Assembly (NCBI RefSeq): GCF_030866805.1
Contig: NZ_CP133019.1
Coordinates: 1,736,001 to 1,800,000 of the forward strand
Direction of reading: 5' to 3'
Length of the DNA: 64,000 nucleotides
From: Microbacterium terrisoli
Lineage (GTDB): Bacteria; Actinomycetota; Actinomycetes; Actinomycetales; Microbacteriaceae
How positions within the stretch are numbered: the first letter of the stretch is position 1; each line of letters begins with the position of its first letter. Made by a program: the position numbers and the translations under genes. The notes under the pieces were generated by a model. The model was not told where the DNA came from and searched no databases. It saw nothing but the letters and a program-made list of their open reading frames with translations. This document shows, piece after piece, positions 8,799 through 16,906 of this stretch.

Positions 8799-9590
8799 AT
8801 GTCCCGACGCCGCGACACCGAGGTCGCCATCCGCTGCACCGACCTGTCGGTGACCCGCACGGGCGCATGGGGCGGCGCTGCCAACCGGGTCGTTGACGGT
8901 GTTGATTTCACGCTCGAGCACGCACGCACTCTCGCGGTTCTCGGACCCACCGGATCGGGCAAGTCGAGCCTTGCGGCAGTCCTCGCGGGCTCTGACGAGG
9001 CCGGACTTGCCGTCATCGGCGGCGGAGCGTGGGTCGAGGGCATTCCTGTTCGGCGCGCCGGGCGCGCCCATCGCGCGCTGACCTACCACGTGGGCTACCT
9101 CGCCCAGGGGTCGGGGGCGAGCCTCGCGAATCGACTCACGGTGGACGAGATCGTCGGGTCTCCCGTCACGAGCCGTGACCGCCGTGTGAACAAGCGCGCA
9201 CTCGCGATGCGCACCGCGCACCTGCTCGACGAGCTGAAGCTTCCCCTGGGCACGGCGACGAAATTTCCCTACGAGCTCAGTGCCGGCATGCGTCAGCGCG
9301 TGGCGCTGGCCAGGGCGCTCATGCTCGATCCCAAGGTGCTCATCGCCGACGATCTGGTGGCCAACCTCGACGTCGAAGCGCGCGGTGCGGTACTGGGTGC
9401 GGTGCAGCGTCGCCGGACGGGTTACGGCATGTCGACGCTGCTTGTCGGCAACGACAAAGATGCCGTGTCCGCACTGGGCGCCGACGTCATCGTGCTGCGA
9501 TCTGGGCACGTCGTGGCCGCCGGGCGCAGCCTGGACGCCATCGTCTGGTCGCCCGGCGCCGGGGCCGACCGGAGGCTCCTGGCGTCGTGA
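8799..9590 (+). CDS. Orphan ABC transporter ATP-binding protein with altered Walker B
   Basis: 263 residues forming a single ABC ATPase domain. Walker A is GPTGSGKSS (about residues 51-59), a Q-loop lies in GYLAQGSG, the signature is LSAGMRQR in place of LSGGQ, and Walker B is VLIADDLVANLD. The catalytic glutamate after Walker B is Asp here (ADD instead of ADE), which usually slows hydrolysis. No permease or binding protein adjoins it, so substrate and partners are unknown. It resembles the ATPase half of oligopeptide-type importers. It could also work with distant permeases. Confidence 0.85.
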   Translation: MSRRRDTEVAIRCTDLSVTRTGAWGGAANRVVDGVDFTLEHARTLAVLGPTGSGKSSLAAVLAGSDEAGLAVIGGGAWVEGIPVRRAGRAHRALTYHVGYLAQGSGASLANRLTVDEIVGSPVTSRDRRVNKRALAMRTAHLLDELKLPLGTATKFPYELSAGMRQRVALARALMLDPKVLIADDLVANLDVEARGAVLGAVQRRRTGYGMSTLLVGNDKDAVSALGADVIVLRSGHVVAAGRSLDAIVWSPGAGADRRLLAS

Positions 9591-9608
9591 ACGCGCTCGG
9601 AAGTTTGC

Positions 9609-9617
9609 TACGATAGT
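9609..9617 (+). promoter_or_regulatory. -10 region for tRNA-Asn
   Basis: TACGATAGT at 9609-9617 offers two overlapping TAnnnT-type hexamers about 30 bases before the tRNA. A start here would give a leader of roughly 20-25 bases. Confidence 0.4.
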
Positions 9618-9645
9618 CAGGCTGTCGCGGCAACGCGGAGTGCAT

Positions 9646-9718
9646 TCCTCCATAGCTCAATTGGCAGAGCAATCGGCTGTTAACCGATAGGTTCTTGGTT
9701 CGAGTCCAAGTGGGGGAG
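9646..9718 (+). tRNA. tRNA-Asn (anticodon GTT)
   Basis: A 73-base cloverleaf. The acceptor TCCTCCA pairs with TGGGGGA (one G-U), with G as discriminator. The anticodon loop CTGTTAA places GTT at 9679-9681, and the T-loop is GGTTCGAGTCC. The 3' CCA is not encoded and must be added. A strong hairpin follows immediately. Confidence 0.96.
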
Positions 9719-9720
9719 CG

Positions 9721-9752
9721 AAAGCCCCGAGGCTCCACCCTCGGGGCTTTTT
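9721..9752 (+). terminator. Rho-independent terminator after tRNA-Asn
   Basis: A 10-bp GC-rich stem (AGCCCCGAGG with CCTCGGGGCT) and short loop, followed directly by a run of T. It starts two bases after the tRNA. Confidence 0.9.
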
Positions 9753-9802
9753 CTTGCTCTCGGTGCAGACTGGGTCCTGTCGGCTCAGAGGAGGGCGCGC
9801 TC

Positions 9803-10780
9803 ATGAGGTCACCCGTCACCATCACAGTCACCGGCGCGGCCGGCCAGATCGGCTACGCATTGGTGTTCCGGATCGCCGCCGGTGACATGCTCGGTCCCGA
9901 TACGCCGATCCGCCTGCGCCTGCTCGAGATCCCGGCGGCGGTGAAGGCTGCGGCAGGCACGGCGATGGAACTCGACGACTGTGCGTTCCCACTTCTGACG
10001 GGCATCGACGTCACCGACGATCCGACGCCGGCGTTCGAAGGTGCCAACATCGCCCTGCTCGTCGGATCCCGCCCGCGCAAGCCCGGGATGGAACGAAGCG
10101 ACCTACTGGAGGCGAACGGCAGGATCTTCGGCCCCCAGGGCTCGGCGATCGAGGCCGGCGCGGCCGACGACATCCGCGTGCTCGTCGTGGGCAACCCGGC
10201 GAACACGAATGCGCTGATCGCGATGAAGCACGCGCCGAGTGTACCGCCCGAGCGCTTCACAGCCATGACGCGTCTGGACCACAATCGCGCACGCAGCCGC
10301 ATGGCCGCCCACCTCGGCGTGGAGGTGTCAGACGTGACCCGGCTCGCGATCTGGGGCAATCACTCGTCGACGCAGTACCCCGACGTATCCCATGTGCTCG
10401 TTCGCGGAGCACCCGTCGCACTCGAGCGGACGTGGATCGAGCAGGACTTCATCCCCGGCGTCGCCGGACGAGGGGCCGCCATCATCGAAGCGCGCGGTGC
10501 GTCGTCGGCCGCTTCGGCGGCCAGCGCGGCGATCGACCACCTGCGCGACTGGACGCAGGGCACAGCGGCGGGCGACTGGACGTCGGTGGCCCTGCCGTCC
10601 GACGGCAGTTACGGCATCCCCGAGGGGCTCGTCTCATCCTTCCCGGCGACAGCAGACGGCGGTCATTGGCGGATCGTCGACGCGCTCGACATCGATGCCT
10701 TCTCGCGAGGCCGGATCGACCGGTCCGTGGCAGAACTGTCCGCCGAACGCGACGCCGTGGCAGCACTCGGCCTCATCTGA
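9803..10780 (+). CDS. mdh: Malate dehydrogenase
   Basis: 325 residues, the length of the actinobacterial NAD-dependent enzyme. It opens with the Rossmann motif [19 protein letters not shown]. The mobile loop is [13 protein letters not shown], then [18 protein letters not shown] with the catalytic Asp, and [11 protein letters not shown] with the catalytic His. It interconverts malate and oxaloacetate in the TCA cycle. The ATG at 9803 has a good upstream GAGGAGGG. It is preceded by the tRNA-Asn terminator, so it needs its own promoter. Confidence 0.96.
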   Translation: MRSPVTITVTGAAGQIGYALVFRIAAGDMLGPDTPIRLRLLEIPAAVKAAAGTAMELDDCAFPLLTGIDVTDDPTPAFEGANIALLVGSRPRKPGMERSDLLEANGRIFGPQGSAIEAGAADDIRVLVVGNPANTNALIAMKHAPSVPPERFTAMTRLDHNRARSRMAAHLGVEVSDVTRLAIWGNHSSTQYPDVSHVLVRGAPVALERTWIEQDFIPGVAGRGAAIIEARGASSAASAASAAIDHLRDWTQGTAAGDWTSVALPSDGSYGIPEGLVSSFPATADGGHWRIVDALDIDAFSRGRIDRSVAELSAERDAVAALGLI

Positions 10781-10830
10781 AGCACATTCGGCTGCTGGAC
10801 GGGCGGGCCATGATGGCGGATGCTGGTTGC

Positions 10831-11220
10831 ATGGACGCATTCACTCCTGACAAGGCCTTCAGCGGCTTCAGCGTCGATGACGCGGCGGCGGCCAAGGCCT
10901 TCTACGGCGACACGCTCGGGCTGACGGTGAACGAGAACGCCATGGGATTCCTCGAGTTGGTGCTCGGCGACGGTGCCCGCGTGCTCGTCTACACGAAGCC
11001 CGACCATGGCCCGGCAAGCTTCACGATCCTGAACTTCCCGGTCGACGACATCGACGCCGCGGTCGACGAGCTGAACGCCCGCGGCGTGGTGACCAAGATC
11101 TATCAGGATCCCGATTTCGGCACCGACGAGAAGGGAATCGCGCGGGCCGGCGGCCGCGGCCCCGACATCGCATGGTTCCGCGACCCCGCGGGCAATACGC
11201 TGTCGGTCCTGCAGGCTTGA
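10831..11220 (+). CDS. VOC (glyoxalase/bleomycin-resistance fold) family protein
   Basis: 129 residues forming one vicinal-oxygen-chelate unit: [19 protein letters not shown] at the start, a central [17 protein letters not shown], and the ending [15 protein letters not shown]. Such proteins are metal-dependent lyases, dioxygenases or binding proteins. The reaction cannot be told from the sequence. Two earlier in-frame ATGs (10810, 10813) are possible starts; 10831 is preferred because it begins at the conserved fold. It lies about 50 bp after mdh. Confidence 0.85.
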   Translation: MDAFTPDKAFSGFSVDDAAAAKAFYGDTLGLTVNENAMGFLELVLGDGARVLVYTKPDHGPASFTILNFPVDDIDAAVDELNARGVVTKIYQDPDFGTDEKGIARAGGRGPDIAWFRDPAGNTLSVLQA

Positions 11221-11257
11221 GGCGGCCGCGCGGGTCACCCGTGTGCAGGACACCGCG

Positions 11258-11734
11258 TCACGATGACGGTGCCTGATCGGCGCCTTCGGTGCGGGCGGTG
11301 ACTGGGACGAGGAATCGCTTGCCTGTGAGATCTTCAACCGTCAGCCGGATCACGTGCGACTTCTCGCCCGGGTACCATGAGCCGCCGCCGGCCGCCGGCG
11401 CGTCATCGATGTCATTCGCCGTCACCTCTGCAGTCCCGTGGGCGATGACACTCCAACGCACGCGAAGGGTGCCGCCGTCGGTCTCCAGCGCGAACCTCGG
11501 ATGCGCCGCCAGTGCACGGGCTTTCGCATCGTACGACGATCGGATCAGGACGGCGCCGTGGACGACTTGGATGTTGATCGGGTAGATCTCCGGCGCGCCG
11601 TCTGCGTCGAGCAGGGCCAGCCGAGCGAGCGAGGCGCCCTGCAGCAGGCGCCAGCACTCGTCGGTCTGGAGCTGTTCGACACGGTGCGACGTGTCGGCGG
11701 CGTGCTCCTCACCGGGTCGGTCGTGGTGGCTCAT
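11258..11734 (-). CDS. Pyridoxamine 5'-phosphate oxidase-like flavin-binding protein
   Basis: 158 residues with a split-barrel FMN-binding fold. An early segment reads CWRLLQGASLARLALLDADG, followed by PEIYPINIQV and a central SSYDAKARALAAHPRFALE, as in PNPOx-like and F420-type oxidoreductases of actinobacteria. The cofactor may be FMN or F420; the sequence alone does not decide. The ATG at 11734 is the first good start. It is a single gene, divergent from the RNase H gene that follows. Confidence 0.8.
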   Translation of the reverse strand: MSHHDRPGEEHAADTSHRVEQLQTDECWRLLQGASLARLALLDADGAPEIYPINIQVVHGAVLIRSSYDAKARALAAHPRFALETDGGTLRVRWSVIAHGTAEVTANDIDDAPAAGGGSWYPGEKSHVIRLTVEDLTGKRFLVPVTARTEGADQAPSS

Positions 11735-11831
11735 GAGCGTTTCCGTCCGTCTCGCGTGACATCTGCGACGGTTCCAGCCTGCCACGGCCGAGAGGCCATC
11801 GGGCCTGCCCGGCGGATCGCGCACGTCTGGA

Positions 11832-11837
11832 TAGGCT
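11832..11837 (+). promoter_or_regulatory. -10-like element upstream of the RNase HI gene
   Basis: TAGGCT at 11832-11837. Initiation at about 11844 would give a leader of about 45 bases, enough to include the AGGGGG ribosome site before the ATC at 11889. Confidence 0.4.
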
Positions 11838-11888
11838 GGTGAGTCGGACCTGTGGCAGTCACAGGCGGATGCAGGCAGGGGGACGACC

Positions 11889-12431
11889 ATCGAGAGCTAC
11901 ACGGTTGCGACGGACGGCGCGTGCTCGGGCAATCCCGGTCCCACCGGTTGGGCATGGGTGGGCGAGGACGGCCACTGGGCCGCAGGGGCGCTGCCGCAGG
12001 GGACGAACAACATCGGCGAGCTGCTGGCCCTGCTCAACGCGATCCGCGATCATCGCGACGTCGAGAACCTCACGGTGCAGGCCGACTCGAAATATGCGAT
12101 CGACACCTACTCGTCGTGGATGGATGCCCATGCCCGGCGAGGCTGGAAGACCAGCACCGGCGCGCCCACCAAGAATGTCGACATCCTCAAGGATCTCATC
12201 GTCGAGCGCGACGACCGGCGCGCGCACGGGCTGCCTGACGTCGTGCTCGAACACGTGCGCGGGCACGCCGGACACCGCCTGAACAGCTGGGCAGACGAGC
12301 GGGCCGTTCGCGGGTCGTCGCACGCGGCCAAGGGGACAGCAGCGCGCTGGTCGTCGCTGGACGGCCAGGAACGGCTCGATGTCACGGTCAACCCGCCGAG
12401 GTCGGCTCAGGACAAGCCGCGCAAGCGCTGA
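11889..12431 (+). CDS. rnhA: Ribonuclease HI family protein with non-canonical start codon
   Basis: About 180 residues. All RNase HI hallmarks are present: the first catalytic Asp in ATDGACSGNPGPTGWAW, the Glu in NNIGELLALLNAI, the Asp in QADSKYAIDTYSSW, and HVRGHAGHRLNSWADERA. It degrades the RNA of RNA-DNA hybrids. There is no in-frame ATG, GTG or TTG between the upstream stop (11833) and the first Asp; the first is the GTG at 11958, which would remove the catalytic Asp. The ATC at 11889, six bases after AGGGGG, is taken as the start. ACG at 11883 and an upstream CTG are alternatives. Confidence 0.85.
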   Translation: MESYTVATDGACSGNPGPTGWAWVGEDGHWAAGALPQGTNNIGELLALLNAIRDHRDVENLTVQADSKYAIDTYSSWMDAHARRGWKTSTGAPTKNVDILKDLIVERDDRRAHGLPDVVLEHVRGHAGHRLNSWADERAVRGSSHAAKGTAARWSSLDGQERLDVTVNPPRSAQDKPRKR

Positions 12432-12437
12432 GCGTCC

Positions 12438-13004
12438 TCAGGCGTCGAGGTCGTCCACTCCGGGCGTCCACGACACGCCCGGCCGTCCCCAGCCGCGCTT
12501 GCGGGCGATCTTCTGCGTCGTCTTCCAGTCGCTGTCGCTGAGTCGGTCGATGTACAGCACGCCATCGAGATGGTCGAACTCGTGCTGCATGATGCGGGCA
12601 CGCCAGCCCTCCACCTGGATGCGCACCGGTGAGCCATCGAGGTCGATGCCGGTGACGAGCACTTCTTCCGACCGCCGCAGCGGGAAGCGCTCGCCGGGGA
12701 ATGACAGGCACCCTTCCGACTCCTCATCCGGGTCGGGGGAGCCGGGCTCGGTGGGCTTCATCCACAGCACCGGGTTGATGACCACACCGCGCCAGGGACG
12801 GCCGTCGTCGTCCTGGTACGTGTACACGTACAGTCGAAGCGAAACCCCCACCTGCGGGGCGGCCAGCCCCACACCGGGAGCGGCATCCATCGTCTCGTAC
12901 ATGTCGCGGACGAGCTGGCGGACCTCGTCGGTGATCTCGTCCACTTCGGCGGCAGGGGAGTGCAACACGGGGTCGCCCATGATGCGGATCGGCAGAATGG
13001 CCAC
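12438..13004 (-). CDS. def: Peptide deformylase
   Basis: 188 residues. The three deformylase motifs are intact: GVGLAAPQVG, EGCLSFPGE and the metal-binding QHEFDHLDG. It removes the formyl group from nascent N-terminal methionine, co-translationally in the cytoplasm. The GTG at 13004 has TAGGCT six bases upstream on the minus strand, so the mRNA is probably leaderless. It converges on rnhA with only six bases between the stops. Confidence 0.97.
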   Translation of the reverse strand: MAILPIRIMGDPVLHSPAAEVDEITDEVRQLVRDMYETMDAAPGVGLAAPQVGVSLRLYVYTYQDDDGRPWRGVVINPVLWMKPTEPGSPDPDEESEGCLSFPGERFPLRRSEEVLVTGIDLDGSPVRIQVEGWRARIMQHEFDHLDGVLYIDRLSDSDWKTTQKIARKRGWGRPGVSWTPGVDDLDA

Positions 13005-13016
13005 GTCTTCAGCCTA
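13005..13016 (-). promoter_or_regulatory. -10-like element for leaderless def
   Basis: TAGGCT on the minus strand at 13011-13016, six bases before the GTG. Confidence 0.5.
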
Positions 13017-13034
13017 CCGACGACGCACCGCCGG

Positions 13035-13046
13035 TAATGTCGAAGG
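13035..13046 (+). promoter_or_regulatory. -10-like element for leaderless DMT-type gene
   Basis: TAATGT at 13035-13040, six bases before the GTG at 13047. Together with the def element it forms a compact divergent promoter pair. Confidence 0.5.
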
Positions 13047-14045
13047 GTGATCGCGACGGACCTGCCGCTGAACGACGTGACCGACCAGTTGGTCGGCGTC
13101 TTCCGCGATCCGGCGATCCTGATCGGGATTCCGTTGGCGCTGCTGGGCGCCGTGTTCCTCTCGCTCGGCGCGCAGTATCAGCACCGTGGTGTCACGAAGG
13201 TCGAACGGCTCACTCCCAGCAGCGGCAGTTCCGGCCTGACCGGCAAGCAGCTGTTGGCGCTGCTGCGCCGCCCATCATGGGTGGTCGGAACGCTCATGCT
13301 GGGCCTTGCGATCGTCTGCCAGCTGACGGCGCTGGTGTTCGCACCGCTGATCCTCGTGCAGCCCCTGGGGGCGGTCTCGCTCGTGATCACGACGCTGCTG
13401 CACGCGCGGGTGAGCGGACACAAACCGACCAAACAGTCGGTGCGCGCGATCATCGCGTGCGTGGGCGGCATCTTCATCTTCGTCACGATCGCCGCATTCG
13501 TTGCGACCGAGACCCCGGTCACCGATCTCGAACTGCTCATCGTCGTCGGCATGCTCGTGGTCGTGCTCACGGGGCTCGCGGTGACATGGGTGCTCGTCCG
13601 CAGGCGCGCGCATCCGCTGTTCTACATCATCTCCTCGGGCGTGCTGTACGGGTTCGTCGCGACGCTCGCGAAGATCGTGATCAGCAGGATCCAGGCGTCG
13701 ATGTTCGACTGGTTGACGGTGCTGTGCGTCGTAGGGCTCTTGGCTGCTGTGGCGCTGGGCGCGTACTTCGTGCAGACGGCGTACTCGGTCGGTCCGCCCG
13801 ACCTCGTGGTGGCGGGGCTGACCGTCGTCGACCCGATGGTCGCGGTGCTGATCGGCCTGACCGTGCTGAAAGAGGCCGCGACGGCGAACGTGTGGGCCTT
13901 CCTCGGGTTCGGGGTGGCGGGTGCCATCGCGGTCTACGGCGTGTTCTCGCTCGCTCGCAACCACCCGCAGGTGATCAGCGACAGCCAGGAGCTGCCGATC
14001 CGCCGGGGCAGTCACGGAACATCGGACGGCAAGCCGAAGGCCTGA
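13047..14045 (+). CDS. DMT superfamily transporter-like membrane protein (NIPA/EamA-like)
   Basis: 332 residues with about nine hydrophobic spans and a polar C-terminal tail. Segments such as FAPLILVQPLGAVSLVITTLL and LVVAGLTVVDPMVAVLIGL match the drug/metabolite-transporter superfamily, closest in feel to the NIPA-type magnesium transporter group. The substrate is not evident. The GTG start follows a -10-like TAATGT at leaderless spacing. It is divergent from def, with 42 bases between the starts. Confidence 0.82.
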   Translation: MIATDLPLNDVTDQLVGVFRDPAILIGIPLALLGAVFLSLGAQYQHRGVTKVERLTPSSGSSGLTGKQLLALLRRPSWVVGTLMLGLAIVCQLTALVFAPLILVQPLGAVSLVITTLLHARVSGHKPTKQSVRAIIACVGGIFIFVTIAAFVATETPVTDLELLIVVGMLVVVLTGLAVTWVLVRRRAHPLFYIISSGVLYGFVATLAKIVISRIQASMFDWLTVLCVVGLLAAVALGAYFVQTAYSVGPPDLVVAGLTVVDPMVAVLIGLTVLKEAATANVWAFLGFGVAGAIAVYGVFSLARNHPQVISDSQELPIRRGSHGTSDGKPKA

Positions 14046-14075
14046 CTGCGCCCGGTCGCAGTATCGTTGCGCTGT

Positions 14076-14111
14076 CACGATAGGCTCTAACGCCACGATA
14101 GGCTCTAACGC
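14076..14111. repeat. Perfect 18-bp tandem duplication containing a -10-like element, upstream of tRNA-Met
   Basis: The 18-bp unit CACGATAGGCTCTAACGC occurs twice in direct contact (14076-14093 and 14094-14111). Each copy contains TAGGCT, the hexamer that recurs as a -10 element in this window. Starts from the two copies would lie about 33 and 15 bases before the tRNA. Confidence 0.85.
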
Positions 14112-14125
14112 GCAGGAATGTGCAG

Positions 14126-14199
14126 GGGGCGGTGGCCAAGCTGGTGAAGGCAGCGGGCTCATAACCCGACGATCGTGGGTTCAAGTCCCACCCGCCCCA
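14126..14199 (+). tRNA. tRNA with CAT anticodon (Met elongator, or Ile2)
   Basis: A 74-base cloverleaf. The acceptor GGGGCGG pairs perfectly with CCGCCCC, with A as discriminator. The anticodon loop CTCATAA places CAT at 14160-14162, and the T-arm is GTGGG TTCAAGT CCCAC. The G1-C72 pair argues against an initiator tRNA, which has a mismatch there. Elongator Met and lysidine-modified Ile2 cannot be separated by eye. No CCA is encoded. Confidence 0.93.
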
Positions 14200-14255
14200 C
14201 CGAGAGATCCTCCCCGGCGCCGGCGCGGTCGGGCGACGGGGACCGGGCGGCCTGC

Positions 14256-15149
14256 TCACAGCAGCACGGATCTCGCGTACCCGCTGTCCTCAGTCAGGTC
14301 CAGGTCCAGAAGATTCCAGCTCTTCATCCAGCGTTGAGTGGCGTCGTACATCTCCCGCGTGTAGGTCTGGAAGACGATGCGCTCGCCGGGGCCGAACCGA
14401 CGTACGTCGGCGATCTGTGCGAGGTCTTCGGGCATCTCCTTGAGCCAGTACTTGCGGTACCGTTCCTGTTCCAGGTCGATGTCGCGCTGCGCGCGCTCCA
14501 GCGCGCGGAAGTACGCCTGCGTGTCGTCGTGGTCGGCCGCGTCGGAGACGAAGAAGCCCATCATGAAGGTGGTGTCGACGAGCTTGCGGAAGCCGAGCTG
14601 CTCGAGCAGGTAGTACTGCGGCCCGAACACGTTCGCAGCCTCCACCTCGCCGCGCATCATCAGCCGCACCCGGTCGTACGGGAACCCGGCGAAGGTCGTG
14701 GCGATCTGGTCGCGCTCCAGGAAGCCGGCCAGAGCCTGGATTGCCGAGTAGTGGCTCCCCGAGTGATACCCGACCGCGACCGGCACGCCGGCCAGGTCTT
14801 CGGGGGAGTGCAGGGCAGAGTCGGGCGCCACGAAGATCCCCGCCGGAGACACCGAGTACGCCGATCCCCACAGCTTGCCGTTGGACTGATGGCTGGCCGC
14901 ATCATTGACCGCCCAGTGGCAGGCGGCCGAGACGTCGCAGGCGCGACCCTTCTCCATGTCTTCGAGCGCGCCGCTCTTGAACTCCGTGGGGGCGCTGTCG
15001 GCGGCCTTCACCGTCGATGTGGTGCGTGAGGCACCGGCGAACCACTCCTCGGCGAATTCGTAGTCGAGGCCTTCATCGGTGAAATAGCCGTGCTCCTCGG
15101 CGACCCATTCCTGCAGCCGGCCGTGCGGCTGAATGATGAACTTGCCCAT
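14256..15149 (-). CDS. NMT1/THI5/SsuA-like periplasmic-binding-fold protein without signal peptide
   Basis: 297 residues. The opening PHGRLQEWVAEEHGYFTDEGL and later PEDLAGVPVAVGYHSGSHYS, plus a DTTFMMGFFVSD segment, match type 2 substrate-binding folds of the THI5/SsuA kind. Unlike transport-binding proteins it has neither a signal peptide nor a lipobox, so it is predicted to be cytosolic. It could be an enzyme, as with THI5 pyrimidine synthase or decarboxylase-like relatives, but its His/Cys chemistry does not identify one. It is divergent from an aldehyde dehydrogenase 235 bp away, which may be functionally linked. Confidence 0.6.
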   Translation of the reverse strand: MGKFIIQPHGRLQEWVAEEHGYFTDEGLDYEFAEEWFAGASRTTSTVKAADSAPTEFKSGALEDMEKGRACDVSAACHWAVNDAASHQSNGKLWGSAYSVSPAGIFVAPDSALHSPEDLAGVPVAVGYHSGSHYSAIQALAGFLERDQIATTFAGFPYDRVRLMMRGEVEAANVFGPQYYLLEQLGFRKLVDTTFMMGFFVSDAADHDDTQAYFRALERAQRDIDLEQERYRKYWLKEMPEDLAQIADVRRFGPGERIVFQTYTREMYDATQRWMKSWNLLDLDLTEDSGYARSVLL

Positions 15150-15384
15150 GATGGAACTTCTTTCACAGCTCTGTGGTGCCGGGTGCCGGCCCCGTCATGC
15201 CCACGGTACATCGCGCTTGCCGGTGAGGCTCCGGTTTCTCGGCCCGTTGTCACGCGCACGGGGGAGAGGCCGGGCTTGCGCAACCTGACCCTGCCACGCA
15301 TCCCACTGGCTAGACTGCCCACAACCACCGCGGCCGACACGTCGGACGGTCGTGCTGCCCGCGCCGCTTCTCGAAGGAGAGAAA

Positions 15385-16896
15385 ATGTCGAGTACCGATG
15401 CCGAGATCGCCACGGCTGCACGGGCGTTCCGCACGGAGTTGTTCATCGGGGGTCGCTGGGTCGCACCAGCAGAGGGCGGACGTCTCGAGGTGATCGACCC
15501 ATCGACCGGGCGACGCGTCGGCGAGGTCGCGGCCGCGTCGACGAGCGATGTCGACGCCGCGGTGGCCGCTGCGCGTGCGGCGTTCGACGCCGGCCGCTGG
15601 TCGGGGCTGTCCGGCCGGGAACGCTCGCGGGTGCTGCTGCGGGTCGCATCCCTCATGCGGGAACGGTTGGAAGAGCTTGCGCAGGCCGAGAGCCTCGATG
15701 TGGGCAAGCCGATTCTGTTCACGCGCATGATCGACGTTCCGAACTCGGCTGACCTGTTCGAGTACTATGCCACGCTTGCGCCGCACGTCGACGGCTCCGT
15801 GCGCGACACGCCGCTGCCGGCGTTCGCCTACACGCGTCGCGAACCACGAGGTGTCGTCGGGGCGATCAGTCCCTTCAACTTCCCGCTGATCCTGTCCAGC
15901 TCCAAGATCGCGCCGGCACTCGCCGTGGGCAACACGATGGTCCACAAGCCATCTCCGCTGACGACGTTGAGTGCGATCCTGATGTCCGAGATCCTCGCCG
16001 AGGCCGGGGTGCCCGATGGGGTCTACAACCTCATCACCGGTGCTGGGTCCGACCTCGGCGAGGCGCTGGTACGCCACCCCGACGTCGACATGATCGCGTT
16101 CACCGGGTCCACGAAGGTCGGGCGCGAGGTGGCGTCGCTCGCAGGGCGGCTCCTCAAACCGGTGGCGGCTGAGTTGGGCGGCAATGCCGCGAACATCGTT
16201 TTCGCCGACGCCGACCTCGACAAGGTGATCGGCACTGTGATCAACAGCTTCGTCTTCAACACGGGGCAGTTCTGCATGTCTGCACCGCGGTTGCTGGTCG
16301 AGCGCCCGATCTACGACACCGTCGTCGGCATCCTTGCCGATGCCGTCACCCACGTGCCGCTCGGCCGCCCCGGCGAGGACGGAACGGTGATCGGGCCGCT
16401 GGTCAGCGCAGCACAGCTCGAGCGCGTCGAAGCGATGGTGGGCGATGCCGTCGCCGCGGGCGGAACCATTGCCGCCGGCGGTGAACGCATCGATCTCGAC
16501 GGCGGCTTCTACTACGCACCCACCGTCATCGCCGGGCTGGACAATGATGCCGGCGCCATCCAGGAGGAGGTGTTCGGCCCCGTCTTGACGGTGCAGCCGT
16601 TCGACACGGAGTCAGAAGCGGTAGCACTGGCCAACAGCACGGACTACGGTCTGGCCGCCGGCGTTCAGACGACCGACATCAGCCGTGCGCATCGTGTTGC
16701 CAATGCGCTTCACGCCGGCATCATCTGGGTCAACGGATGGGCGATGCTTGACGCGGCCGTTCCCTTCGGGGGCGTCAAAGCCTCCGGGTGGGGGCGTGAG
16801 AACGGTGCGGAAGCGCTCGAGTCCTACACTCGCGTGAAGTCGGTGACCATCGCGGTCGATCCGCTGCCGGCGGCAGAAGCGGGCGGTGCGTCCTGA
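15385..16896 (+). CDS. NAD(P)-dependent aldehyde dehydrogenase
   Basis: 503 residues. ALDH motifs are in order: SPFNFPLILSSSKIAPALA, VHKPSPLT, FTGSTKVGREV, AELGGNAANIVFADAD with the general-base Glu, NTGQFCMSAPRLLVE with the catalytic Cys, and EEVFGPVLTV. It oxidises an aldehyde to the acid. Closest relatives by motif are betaine-, phenylacet- or gamma-aminobutyr-aldehyde dehydrogenases, but the substrate is undecided. The ATG at 15385 has a strong GAAGGAGAG site. The divergent THI5-like gene is the only hint of pathway. Confidence 0.93.
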   Translation: MSSTDAEIATAARAFRTELFIGGRWVAPAEGGRLEVIDPSTGRRVGEVAAASTSDVDAAVAAARAAFDAGRWSGLSGRERSRVLLRVASLMRERLEELAQAESLDVGKPILFTRMIDVPNSADLFEYYATLAPHVDGSVRDTPLPAFAYTRREPRGVVGAISPFNFPLILSSSKIAPALAVGNTMVHKPSPLTTLSAILMSEILAEAGVPDGVYNLITGAGSDLGEALVRHPDVDMIAFTGSTKVGREVASLAGRLLKPVAAELGGNAANIVFADADLDKVIGTVINSFVFNTGQFCMSAPRLLVERPIYDTVVGILADAVTHVPLGRPGEDGTVIGPLVSAAQLERVEAMVGDAVAAGGTIAAGGERIDLDGGFYYAPTVIAGLDNDAGAIQEEVFGPVLTVQPFDTESEAVALANSTDYGLAAGVQTTDISRAHRVANALHAGIIWVNGWAMLDAAVPFGGVKASGWGRENGAEALESYTRVKSVTIAVDPLPAAEAGGAS

Positions 16897-16906
16897 ACGG
16901 GCGCGG

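Noticed and set aside
6571..8868. A 765-codon minus-strand frame
   Set aside because: It is antisense to dnaG and dgt and has the residue bias of a shadow.
11958..12431. RNase HI starting at GTG 11958
   Set aside because: That start would delete the first catalytic Asp and strand, while the conserved N-terminus is clearly encoded upstream.
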